NCBI GenBank assembly: GCA_016715815.1
Contig: JADJXN010000004.1
Span: 116,684 to 180,683 of the forward strand
Source of the DNA: Oligoflexia bacterium
Lineage (GTDB): Bacteria > Bdellovibrionota > Bdellovibrionia > JABDDW01
Direction of reading: 5' to 3'
Length of the DNA stretch: 64,000 nt
In this document: positions 27,689-36,370 of the stretch, piece by piece
How the letters are laid out: every line of letters starts with the position of its first letter
How positions within the stretch are numbered: position 1 is the stretch's first letter
Program-made: the position numbers and the translations under genes
Notes under the pieces: model-generated
Database searches by the model: none
What the model saw: the letters and a program-made list of their open reading frames with translations, nothing else
Told to the model about the DNA's origin: nothing

Positions 27689-28149
27689 TCTTAGAGCTAA
27701 ACCAAGTAGCCTCGCACTGTGAAAAAATAAGAAACCAAAATACAAGAATTGTTTTTACCAATGGCTGCTTTGATATTTTACATTTAGGTCACGTCACTTA
27801 TTTAAAACAAGCCCGCGAGTTAGGGGATTTTTTATTTGTAGGTTTAAATTCTGATGCCAGTGTTAAAAAACTAAAAGGTGAGGGAAGGCCCGTTCAAAAC
27901 CAAAAAGATAGGGCTGAAATTTTAAGTGCACTTCGCTTTGTAGATGCCGTTTGCATTTTTAATGAAGAAACCCCTTTAAATTTAATTAAACTAGTTAAGC
28001 CTTTAATTTTGGTTAAGGGTGGGGACTGGGAGCTTTCAAAAATTGTGGGGCGAGATTTTGTTGAGTCAAGCGGTGGGGTTTGTAAAACTCTACCTTTTGT
28101 TTCAGGCCATTCTACTACCACCATCTTAGAGAAGATTAAAACCCTATAA
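27685..28149 (+). CDS. rfaE2: D-glycero-beta-D-manno-heptose-1-phosphate adenylyltransferase
   Basis: A 154-residue nucleotidyltransferase matching the C-terminal half of HldE (RfaE domain II), which makes ADP-heptose for LPS core. TNGCFDILHLGHVTYLKQA carries the HxGH motif; LNSDASVKKLKGEGRP and LVKGGDW follow. The kinase domain is absent from this gene, so a separate hldE-kinase or HldA is expected elsewhere. It is the last gene of the prmA-rsmE-RDD operon, overlapping its neighbour by 4 bp. Confidence 0.9.
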   Translation: MILELNQVASHCEKIRNQNTRIVFTNGCFDILHLGHVTYLKQARELGDFLFVGLNSDASVKKLKGEGRPVQNQKDRAEILSALRFVDAVCIFNEETPLNLIKLVKPLILVKGGDWELSKIVGRDFVESSGGVCKTLPFVSGHSTTTILEKIKTL

Positions 28150-28207
28150 AACACCCTTCTGATGTGGGGCCCAAAATTAAGAAACACTTTAATTTGGGGG
28201 GTACATT

Positions 28208-28229
28208 TTTGCTTCCTCTTTGCTTCCTC
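28208..28229. repeat. tandem duplication of an 11-mer
   Basis: TTTGCTTCCTC occurs twice head to tail at 28208-28218 and 28219-28229, directly before the palindrome at 28233. It lies in the 206-bp gap between rfaE2 and an exported-protein gene. Confidence 0.8.
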
Positions 28230-28232
28230 TCC

Positions 28233-28259
28233 GTTTCAGTTGACATTGTCAACTGAAAC
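28233..28259. promoter_or_regulatory. perfect 27-bp palindrome, likely operator or hairpin
   Basis: Arms of 13 bp, GTTTCAGTTGACA and its reverse complement, are separated by a single T. The arms contain TTGACA on both strands. There is no U-tract, so it is not a standard terminator, and the 1-nt centre makes a DNA-binding site (dimeric regulator) more likely than an RNA hairpin. Confidence 0.6.
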
Positions 28260-28355
28260 CGTGAGCTTAGATGCGATCAAATAAGGTCATTTTGTTAACT
28301 ATATTGACACTTTAGTACAGAAAAAGAACTGGCATCTCTTTGCATATGTATATGG

Positions 28356-29156
28356 ATGCATTTACTTGTACTAATGACACTTATTTTTTCTATATCAGCT
28401 GTCCAAGCCGCACCTAAAAAAGTGTGTATTGATGGCCTTGGAAAGCTTTCTTATAAGCTTATTCCTGATGAGCTTTACAGTGCTAAACACTCAAAACTTC
28501 AAGAAGGAATTGAGGCTAGATTTAAAGCCCAGCAAGTAGAAGTAGATGGCAAAACTTTAAAACTTTTAGCAGATTTTGTTTTATATCAGTCTCAACATGG
28601 TAGCTTTGCTCTTATTCCCATTGGCTTTACAATGCAAAAGCAACATGCTGAGGCTTTTAGAGAAGAATTAAAACAAAGAAAGCTCATAGCCTCTTATGCT
28701 GTTAAAAGTCCCCAAAATCCAGAACTTGTTACTTTAACAGTTCCCTTTAATTCCACAGAGATATCTTTGCTTGGAAAGTTAAAACAACTAAATGTTAAAG
28801 CAATTAAAATTGAAACTGTCATTTATGACTCATCTACCCCGCCGCCAGTATTTGCAATTTTAAAGCATTTAAATAATAAATCTTCAAAGGCCGTGCGCGA
28901 TCAAATTAACCAATTAAGCAAGGGTAAAATTGAAGGTGATAAGTTAAGGCTTTCATTAGAAATTAATGGCCAATTTTTTAAAGAATTTGTTAACCAAGCT
29001 TTAGGCTCAAGAATTGCCACTGTGGATTTTGTTGAAGCAGTAAAAGAGAGCAAAGTAGAAATTGTTCTAACAAAAGAAAATTACTATCTTGTTCTTTTAA
29101 GAATATTAACCTCTCCTGTAGTTAAAACCATAAACTTATCTGATTTACTTTTATAA
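28356..29156 (+). CDS. exported protein, unknown function
   Basis: A 266-residue protein with a signal peptide (MHLLVLMTLIFSISAVQA, cleavage near QAAPKK). The body is alpha/beta in character with repeated Lys/Glu stretches, and ends in a hydrophobic patch VVKTINLSDLLL. There is no clear ribosome-binding site; the alternative start at residue 7 would give a short signal peptide. The palindrome at 28233 lies about 100 bp upstream and may regulate it. It overlaps the convergent gene by 6 bp. No family recognised. Confidence 0.6.
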   Translation: MHLLVLMTLIFSISAVQAAPKKVCIDGLGKLSYKLIPDELYSAKHSKLQEGIEARFKAQQVEVDGKTLKLLADFVLYQSQHGSFALIPIGFTMQKQHAEAFREELKQRKLIASYAVKSPQNPELVTLTVPFNSTEISLLGKLKQLNVKAIKIETVIYDSSTPPPVFAILKHLNNKSSKAVRDQINQLSKGKIEGDKLRLSLEINGQFFKEFVNQALGSRIATVDFVEAVKESKVEIVLTKENYYLVLLRILTSPVVKTINLSDLLL

Positions 29157-29870
29157 ACGAGCGCCAAATTTAAGAGCAATAATTGTGGTATTATAGACAT
29201 CAATTTCAAAGGCTGTGAAAAAACTTGCTATCTCTACATTAAGTCCAATTAATGTGTGAAAGGCTCTTACCACTTGGTTTTCACTAAAGCCTGTTGTTGT
29301 AAGCGTGCTGTTAAACTGTCCTTGCCCGTGTATAGAACCAGCACCTAAGTAAAAAGAAAATGGCTCAATGTTAACTCCAGTAATAATATCTGCTCCCACT
29401 GTTTGAGAGTTAAAAACATTATTTACATTAGTACTTGAGCCATGCAAAAGAAGACCAAAGCTTGCCGGTACAAAGGTAGCTTGAAAAAAGCTCCATCTTA
29501 ATGCGCCCGCATAAATTCCAATTCCAGTGCTTTCACCATATGGAATAAAATTAAAAAGTATATCTATGTTATCAAAAATTCCTTTACCAATAGAGATAAG
29601 TGGATAGGTTACGTTTTTTTCAACACTTGAGCCGCCGCCATATAAACCAATATCTTGTGTTGGAATATTATTTGCTGAAAGGCCCATTTCAAACCCACTG
29701 TAGCCACCAAGTGGATAGGGGTTATTTACGGGCCTAAAGCTTGTGCCAAAACCTAAGGTTTGAAGCACAAGTTCCTGTTCGCCTGCGCTAAGACTTGAGG
29801 GAATAGAAATAACGGCATAAGAGGTTTTTGGAAATAATAAAATTAGAGCAAGCGTGAGCAAATATCTCAT
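29151..29870 (-). CDS. predicted outer-membrane beta-barrel protein
   Basis: A 239-residue protein with a signal peptide (MRYLLTLALILLFPKTSYA). The mature part is rich in Gly, Ser, Asn and alternating aromatic/hydrophobic residues (GGYSGFEMGLS, GIGIYAGALRWSFF, SFYLGAGSIHGQGQF), the pattern of transmembrane beta strands, and ends in ALKFGARL. No specific porin or transporter motif recognised. It is convergent with the previous gene. Confidence 0.6.
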   Translation of the reverse strand: MRYLLTLALILLFPKTSYAVISIPSSLSAGEQELVLQTLGFGTSFRPVNNPYPLGGYSGFEMGLSANNIPTQDIGLYGGGSSVEKNVTYPLISIGKGIFDNIDILFNFIPYGESTGIGIYAGALRWSFFQATFVPASFGLLLHGSSTNVNNVFNSQTVGADIITGVNIEPFSFYLGAGSIHGQGQFNSTLTTTGFSENQVVRAFHTLIGLNVEIASFFTAFEIDVYNTTIIALKFGARL

Positions 29871-29910
29871 AGAGTATTTTTGCTTAAGTTTAATAATAAT
29901 TTCAAATAAA

Positions 29911-30948
29911 TTAAGCGATATTACCTAGAAGTCTTGTAATAACCGTTAAAGCTTGGCCACTTATGCTTTGAAGCTGAGCGTTTGAGTTTTGTGAGTATGC
30001 CTTAAGAATTGAGGCGATGACATTTAAAGACCTTTGAACTTCACCAGTTAAAGCTTGCTCGCCATTAAGGCTTGTAGCAATTTGGCCAATTAGAGCTGTG
30101 GCCTCCAGCTTTGAAAATAAATCATTAGATCTTAGTGGCTGAATTAAAAACTCTAAATACTTCACATCTTTAAAAACCTGTAAGCGTGCGTTTGTTAGTG
30201 TTAATAGCTCTGTTTCAGTCTCAGTGTGCTTAATGTTAGCTAAAATTTCAAATGCGAGCGGGCTTGGCTCAATAGAGGAGCCTAAAACTGCAAGCCTTCT
30301 TGCATCTTTGTGTGAAGAGCTAATAAGACTGCTTAGTACTGAGTAATAATTTTTAGAATTAATTTTTCTAGATTTATATAATCCAACAAATTTTTTTAAA
30401 TTATCTGTGGTGGGCACTTCATTTAAAAGCTTTGCCCAATACTTAAGATCTACTTTGTCCTCATTTGGCTTTTCTTCAGCTGGCTTTTCTTCTTTTTTCT
30501 TTTCAACTGTTGAAATTAATATTCCTGTTACAACATCTTCTTCAAAGTTCTTTTTGGGAGAAGTCTTTGTGTCAGCAACTTTTACAACACTTAGGGTTGG
30601 TTTTTTATCAGCAGCTTTTTCTTCTTTTTTCTTTCTCTTCTTGCGGCGCCTTTTCTCTTCCTCTTTTGCAGTTACTAGTTTTGATTTTTTATCTTTTTTA
30701 ACAAGTGGGGTTTGAACGGTAGTTTTTGGAAAACTAATCTGATTAAGTGCTAATTTTTTATTCTTTCTGTCAGCTTCGTCAGTAATGTTCTTGTCTGAAT
30801 CTTTTCTTTCTAAAAGCTGAACAAGTTTATTTACATTTAAATTTTCAAATATAGGACCCATGGTTTCTGGCATTAGTTTTTTTAAGCCGTATGCCAGTAA
30901 ATGCCCCATTAAAATTGTAGTTGTTAGTATTAAAACCCACTTCTTCAT
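29911..30948 (-). CDS. single-pass protein with highly charged Lys/Glu linker
   Basis: A 345-residue protein. One N-terminal hydrophobic segment (MKKWVLILTTTILMGHLLAY) is followed by about 130 residues extremely rich in Lys/Glu (EEEKRRRKKRKKKEEK, EEKPAEEKPNEDK). A helical C-terminal domain (about 170-345) then follows, in which short repeats such as DARRLAVLGSS and SKLEATALIGQIATSL suggest HEAT/ARM-like helical pairs. The layout (anchor, charged spacer, distal domain) resembles TolA/TonB-type periplasm-spanning proteins, but there is no sequence match I recognise. AAGGG lies just before the ATG. Confidence 0.6.
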   Translation of the reverse strand: MKKWVLILTTTILMGHLLAYGLKKLMPETMGPIFENLNVNKLVQLLERKDSDKNITDEADRKNKKLALNQISFPKTTVQTPLVKKDKKSKLVTAKEEEKRRRKKRKKKEEKAADKKPTLSVVKVADTKTSPKKNFEEDVVTGILISTVEKKKEEKPAEEKPNEDKVDLKYWAKLLNEVPTTDNLKKFVGLYKSRKINSKNYYSVLSSLISSSHKDARRLAVLGSSIEPSPLAFEILANIKHTETETELLTLTNARLQVFKDVKYLEFLIQPLRSNDLFSKLEATALIGQIATSLNGEQALTGEVQRSLNVIASILKAYSQNSNAQLQSISGQALTVITRLLGNIA

Positions 30949-31133
30949 ACCCTTAAGGTATTACACACAAAGTGCCAAGCTGAGTGATATGTAACATATT
31001 GAAAACACATAGGATTAGGGTTCTCTATAGGGTGTAAGATGCCTTGACAGCTGAAAGATGTTCATACAACATAACCCTATGGGCGGCAAAAAGTATTATA
31101 AAATCAATTATTTATGAATAAATTAAGGTCCAA

Positions 31134-32060
31134 ATGAAAAGCGCCAAAAAGAGTCACAAAAACCTTCTTAAAACGTATTTGAATGATGCTCAAAGTGGAG
31201 ATGCGCGTAGCCTTGCTAAGCTTTTATCCTTTGCTGAGGATAATTTATTTTTAATATTAGAGTTCTTAAGTGAGCAAAAAATAAATAATAAGGCCATTAA
31301 GTTTGGCATTACTGGTCCCCCGGGGGCAGGAAAGAGTAGTTTAACAAACCTTCTTATTTCAGAATTGCGAGCACAAAATTTAAAAGTGGCTGTAATTGCC
31401 ATTGACCCTTCTTCACCATTTTCAGGTGGTGCACTATTGGGAGACCGTGTGCGTATGAGCAGCCACACGGAAGACAAAAATGTTTTTATTAGAAGCCTGG
31501 GCTCTCGCGGGGGCTTTGGTGGCTTAAGTGCGGCAACTGGAGTTATGGCAAAAATCTTTGAGGTGTGTGGTTTTGATGTGGTGATAATTGAAACCGTTGG
31601 TGTTGGCCAAACAGAGCTTGAAGTAATGAATCTTGTAGATGTCACAAGTGTGATTTTAGTGCCTGAAAGTGGAGACATGATTCAAACTTTAAAAGCAGGC
31701 ATTTTAGAAATTGCAGATATTTTTGTAGTTAATAAATCAGATCGCCCAGGAGCCGATATTTTAGCCAGTGAGCTTAAAAACTTGGTTGAGCAAGAAGCTA
31801 TTGTAAGAGCAGTAATTCAAACATCGGCTCTTAAAAATGAAGGCATTAAAGAATGGGCTGAGAGCATTTTAAATTTAGCTAAAAAGAAAAATTTAAATAT
31901 AGATAAAAAACGCCAGGAACTTTTGCTAAGAGGCGAGTTAAGGAATTTAGTTTTATTTGAGGTAAATAAAAAGTTAAAAACAAAGCTTTTAAAAATTAAA
32001 AACCTAACACAAAAAAATTATCTAAAAGAAGGATTAAAAATTTTAAAAAGTTTTAAATAA
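31134..32060 (+). CDS. meaB: methylmalonyl-CoA mutase-associated G-protein chaperone (MeaB/ArgK)
   Basis: A 308-residue P-loop GTPase of the MeaB/ArgK family, which protects and reloads B12-dependent acyl-CoA mutases. Walker A is GPPGAGKSSL. AIDPSSPFSGGALLGDRVRM, the FIRSLGSRGGFGGLS segment and the NKSD guanine-specificity motif are all diagnostic. AAGG lies before the ATG. No mutase gene lies in the window, so its partner must be elsewhere. Its stop overlaps the alaS stop (convergent, 8 bp). Confidence 0.93.
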   Translation: MKSAKKSHKNLLKTYLNDAQSGDARSLAKLLSFAEDNLFLILEFLSEQKINNKAIKFGITGPPGAGKSSLTNLLISELRAQNLKVAVIAIDPSSPFSGGALLGDRVRMSSHTEDKNVFIRSLGSRGGFGGLSAATGVMAKIFEVCGFDVVIIETVGVGQTELEVMNLVDVTSVILVPESGDMIQTLKAGILEIADIFVVNKSDRPGADILASELKNLVEQEAIVRAVIQTSALKNEGIKEWAESILNLAKKKNLNIDKKRQELLLRGELRNLVLFEVNKKLKTKLLKIKNLTQKNYLKEGLKILKSFK

Positions 32061-34660
32061 ACTCAAAGCTTTTAGCTAGAGCTTCATCAGTTTTATCTGA
32101 TTGAGGTGCCGCCCCTTGAGCAAATTCAGCTTTACCGCCGCCTTTTCCGCCCATAATAGCAGCGATAGATTTTAAAATATTCCCTGCATTAAACTTTGTA
32201 CTTAAATCTTTTGTGACACTAACCAAGATGGGGGATTGGGGTGAATCAGTTGATGGAGCTCCAATAATAATCACAATACCTGATTGCAACTTGTCTTTAA
32301 TTTTATCACTTAAAGAACTTAAAACCTCTCTGTCGTTTGCTTTTAGGTGCACACTTATAACGTGTGCTCCTTTTACAGTTTTTGCTTTTTTAACAAGCTC
32401 ATCAACGCCTTTGGCCCAAGGTTTTGTAACTAAAGCTTTAAGCTTTGATTCATAATCTTTAAATTGCTGCTGTAAGTTTAATAGTTTTTCAAGGGCTTTA
32501 CCTTTGTTAGATGATATTTCGTTTTCAATTTGTAAAAGCTCCCTTTTTGCACTTTCAATGAGCTCTAAAGCTTTATCCCCAGAAATGGCTTCAATACGTC
32601 TTACGCCACTTGAAACCCCAGTTTCAGAGGTAATTTTAAATAATTTAATATCACTGGTGTTGCTAACGTGAGTACCACCGCAAAGCTCTGTAGAAAAATC
32701 TCCCATTTTTAAAACACGTACTTCATCTCCATACTTTTCTCCAAATAAGGCCATAGCACCAGCAACAATGGCTTCTTTGTAATTCATGTGTTTTATATCA
32801 ACATTTTTGGCCGCTTTTATTTCTGCATTTACTAAAGCTTCAACTTTTTTAATCTCTTCAGGGCTTAATGGTTTTGGGTGGGTAAAATCAAAACGTAGGC
32901 GCTCACTCTCTACCAAGCTTCCAGCTTGTGTTACATGTGTTCCTAAAACTTTTCTTAAAGCTGCATGAAGCAAATGTGTGGCGCTGTGGTTTCTTTGTGT
33001 GTTTTTGCGCTCAGGTGAGACTTTTAGTGTAACAGGCTCATTAAGCTTTATTTTTTCTTTTAAATTTACAAAGTGCAGGTATATATCACCGGCCTTTTTT
33101 GTGTCTAACACTTCAGAATTATTTATTTGGCCAAAATCTCCAACTTGGCCACCGCCCTCAGCGTAAAATGGAGTTTCTGCTGTAATTAAAACCCCTTCGC
33201 CAATGAGCTCATTTACATTTTGGCCATCTTTAAAAAGAGCAGCCACTTTAGTTTTTGCCTCAAGTGTTTCATAACCTATAAATTTTGTTGCAGGTATTGC
33301 TTGCGTGGCTTTTGCAATTAAATCAAGCTGGGCATTGGCTTTATCTGAGCCCTTCCAACTTCCGCGGGCAACTTGCTTTTGCTTTTCCATTAAGGCTTCA
33401 AATTCACTCTCATCCACTGTGAAGCCAGCTTCATGGGCCATGATTTTTGTTAGATCTACTGGGAAGCCAAAGGTGTCATAGAGTTTAAAAAACAATCTCT
33501 CCTGGGATTTCTTTTGTTTTTAATTTTTTAATTTCACTTGTGAGTAAATTTGTACCATGCTCTAAAGTTTCTAAAAATTTATCTTCCTCAGTTTTGACAG
33601 TGCTTAAAATAAAATCTTGGCGCTTTTTTAGTTCAGGGTAAACATCAGACATTTTTGAAATAACTTCTTTAACAGTAGGTAAAATTAAGCTTTTCTCAGT
33701 TAGTTTTTTCCCATATCTGATACCTCTACGCATAATGCGGCGTAAAACATAACCGCGGCCCTCATTAGAGGGAATAACACCATCAGCAATTAAAAAAGCT
33801 GAAGCCCTGGCGTGGTCTGCCATAACCCTCATGGCAATACTTGTCTCATCATTGTGGCCTTTGGAATATTTTTTTCCAGAAACGTTAGACATTACTTTAA
33901 ATAAATCTGTGAATAAGTCTGTATCGTAGTTACTAGCCACACCTTGCATAACGGCGCTTAAGCGCTCAAGGCCTGAGCCTGTGTCCACTGATGGTTTTGG
34001 CAGTGGGTGATCAATGCCTTTATCATCGCGGTTAAATTGCATGAAAACTAAATTCCAAATTTCGACAAAGCGGTCACATGAGCAGCCTACTTTACAATTT
34101 TTTGGGTCTGGGCAGTTGGGTTGTGGCCCATGATCATAAAAAATTTCACTACAGGGGCCGCAAGGGCCTGTGTCTGCCATTTGCCAAAAATTATCTTTAT
34201 CAAAGCGAGAGATTTTCTCCGCTGGTACTTTTTCCTGCTTATTCCAAATTTTAAAAGCTTCATCGTCATTTATGTGTATGGTGACGTACAATTTAGTCTC
34301 AGGAATTTTATAAACATTGGTTAATAAATCCCAAGCGTAGTGGATGGCTTCTTTTTTAAAATAATCTCCAAAGGAAAAGTTCCCAAGCATTTCAAAAAAA
34401 GTATGGTGGCGCGATGTGTGGCCAACATTATCTAGATCATTGTGTTTTCCGCCAGCTCGAACTGATTTTTGGTGTGTGGTGGCTCTTGTATAGGGGCGCT
34501 TTTCAGAGCCTGTGAAAACATTTTTAAATTGTACCATGCCGGAATTAGTAAATAAAAGGGTTGGGTCACTGGCTGGGATAAGGCTTGAGCTTTCCACGTG
34601 GGTGTGGCCCTTTGATTTAAAATATTCAATAAATTTAGATCTAACTTCTGCTGCCTTCAT
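32053..34660 (-). CDS. alaS: alanyl-tRNA synthetase, split by an apparent frameshift
   Basis: Class II synthetase for tRNA-Ala. The first part (34660-33485, 391 codons) holds the aminoacylation domain (TNSGMVQFKNVF, HHTFFEMLGNFSFGDYFK, VDTGSGLERL) and stops right after KEIPGEIVF. The second part (from about 33486 down to 32053) resumes with FKLYDTFGFPVDLT, the editing domain (HSATHLLHAALRK, ELCGGTHVSNTSDI) and the C-Ala region. Removing one T from the T6 run (A6 on the plus strand, 33487-33492) joins them into about 868 residues, the normal AlaRS length (E. coli 876). The start overlaps the end of recX by 20 bp. Because alaS is usually essential, this is sequencing error, slippage or programmed frameshifting rather than a true pseudogene. 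Confidence 0.9.
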
Positions 34661-35108
34661 AGGTTCTGAATAAGTCTCTCACAACAGAGACAGAAAAGCC
34701 ACGGGTTGTGAGCTTTCTCATGAGGGCCTGTTTATCTTTAAAACTAAGCTCTTTTAAAGAGTTATTTTTAAGCTTTTTTTGTAAAAAAATCCTTGCTGCG
34801 GCAAGCTCTTCTTCATCATCTTTAAGGTTTTCAACTTTTAACCCCTTTGCTTTAAGTTTGCCTTGTATAAATCTGCGCCCACGCCCTTGGCTGCGCAAAT
34901 TTTGGGTCCATTTGGTGGCCATTGCTGCTTCATTTGGTAAATAGCCAAGATTTTTAACCCATTCAATGGCGGCCTCAAAATCTGAAGTGTTAAATAAATA
35001 ATACTGTTTAAGCTTTCGCTTCATTTCCAAAACTGTGTGGTCACGCTTTGTGAGTAGGCGTAATACTTTATTTTTAAGTTGCTGAAGTGTAAGTGGGTAT
35101 TTTTCCAT
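34641..35108 (-). CDS. recX: RecA regulatory protein RecX
   Basis: A 155-residue, wholly alpha-helical RecX protein, which binds RecA filaments and limits recombinase activity. The RecX pattern of three-helix repeats is recognisable: LLTKRDHTVLEMKRKLKQ, AIEWVKNLGYLPNEA and ALMRKLTTRGFS. It overlaps alaS by 20 bp, the usual recX-alaS order, but is separated from recA by an oppositely oriented gene. Confidence 0.88.
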   Translation of the reverse strand: MEKYPLTLQQLKNKVLRLLTKRDHTVLEMKRKLKQYYLFNTSDFEAAIEWVKNLGYLPNEAAMATKWTQNLRSQGRGRRFIQGKLKAKGLKVENLKDDEEELAAARIFLQKKLKNNSLKELSFKDKQALMRKLTTRGFSVSVVRDLFRTYEGSRS

Positions 35109-35207
35109 GGGAAGTTAATTACAATACTTAAGGCTTGTCTTTCAAGACTTTACTTCTAATAAGAAAATACCGAAAAATTAAAAGACTATATATTGCGAGG
35201 GGAGTTT

Positions 35208-36305
35208 ATGTCATTTTTAATTTGGGTAATTGTAGGGTTTTTAAGTGTCAATACAGCTTATGCAGAGAGATGTAAAAAGGAACTTGATGAGTTTATCAAG
35301 CACACACCTTTTAAGGCATGGCACCCCCCTTTGGCAGAGGCAGAATGGACAGAGGAATCTTTTTCAAAGCAAGATGAGAAAAAAGTAAAAGAGACCTTGA
35401 CTCAAATACAAAAAATAGAAACTGCTTTGCTGAATATCAGGGAGGAAGAAGATAAGCTGTGGAAAGCAGAAAAAGAAAAAACAGAAAAAGAGATTTCAAA
35501 TTTAGGATTAAACAAAGAATATTCAGCTACAGTGGTGGCATTGTCAGAAGCGCGTAAAGCTTATGATAAATGTATGTCAGACAAAGAATGTCATTGGAAA
35601 GTAGCTGCCAATAGGGGGGTAGATATTCAGGACTCCTATATTGATGACATAGCTTTTAATGAAACAACTATGGATTATAAAAATCATAAGCCATCTAGAA
35701 AGGACTTTGATGATTTTGCGAGTATTCCCACAACTAATAAAAAGATAAAATATCCCAAAGAAGAAAAAATTGTAACAACGTATTTAGAGCTTGATAACAA
35801 GGAAAGAGCGCTACGTAAGCAGTTACTTTTTGAAGCTCAAAGTCCAAAGGCGAGGGCCTTATATAAAAAGATAGAGAGTTTGGAGGGTGAGAAAAAGAAA
35901 TTAATTTCGAAAAGAGACTTGCTTTTCAAATCGATAAAAGTTAATTCGAATCTACACAAAAAATCGGATACTCTGAAAGCTATGTGTGAGAGGTGCTACT
36001 ATTCTAAAATGGTAGAAAATGCAGATTTCAACATTCGTTACCAGGAAGTTATTTCATCAGGGTTAAAACCAAAAGCGGAAATAAGCTTAGAAAGGAACAA
36101 CGAATACTTCACTTCTGTGTATAACCTTGATGATAATTGCAGGATTTATCTGGATTACAGTTGGGGATACGCTATTAATTACTGTACGGGTGATGCGCTA
36201 GGGGTTGGGTTTGATAAAGAATATTTTTGTGAACTTCAAAAGCGTGGAAATACCAAAAATTCAATTTTTCAAAACATTTATAAGGAAACAAATAGCATTA
36301 AATAA
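35208..36305 (+). CDS. exported coiled-coil protein, unknown function
   Basis: A 365-residue protein. The ATG at 35208 (preceded by GAGGGGAG) opens a signal peptide, MSFLIWVIVGFLSVNTAYA; a TTG 15 bp upstream is less likely. Residues about 50-110 and 190-250 are heptad-like and charged (coiled coil). Eight or so Cys in the mature part (KCMSDKEC, MCERCYY, NYCTGD) suggest disulfides. It is inserted on the plus strand between recX and recA, which are usually adjacent. The base usage has slightly more A/G-rich codons than the neighbours. No family recognised. Confidence 0.65.
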   Translation: MSFLIWVIVGFLSVNTAYAERCKKELDEFIKHTPFKAWHPPLAEAEWTEESFSKQDEKKVKETLTQIQKIETALLNIREEEDKLWKAEKEKTEKEISNLGLNKEYSATVVALSEARKAYDKCMSDKECHWKVAANRGVDIQDSYIDDIAFNETTMDYKNHKPSRKDFDDFASIPTTNKKIKYPKEEKIVTTYLELDNKERALRKQLLFEAQSPKARALYKKIESLEGEKKKLISKRDLLFKSIKVNSNLHKKSDTLKAMCERCYYSKMVENADFNIRYQEVISSGLKPKAEISLERNNEYFTSVYNLDDNCRIYLDYSWGYAINYCTGDALGVGFDKEYFCELQKRGNTKNSIFQNIYKETNSIK

Positions 36306-36336
36306 AAAAAGCCCAGGATTTCTCCTGGGCTTTTTT
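36305..36336. terminator. bidirectional rho-independent terminator
   Basis: GCCCAGGA (36311-36318) and TCCTGGGC (36323-36330) form an 8-bp stem with a TTTC loop, flanked by A6 on the left and T6 on the right, so it can terminate the plus-strand exported gene and the minus-strand recA. Confidence 0.9.
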
Positions 36337-36370
36337 GTTGTTTAATCTCTAGTTGCTAATCAATCAAGTT

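Noticed and set aside
28330..28344. TGGCATCTCTTTGCA, sigma54-like
   Set aside because: The GG to GC distance is 11, one base too short, and transcription would start practically at the ATG.
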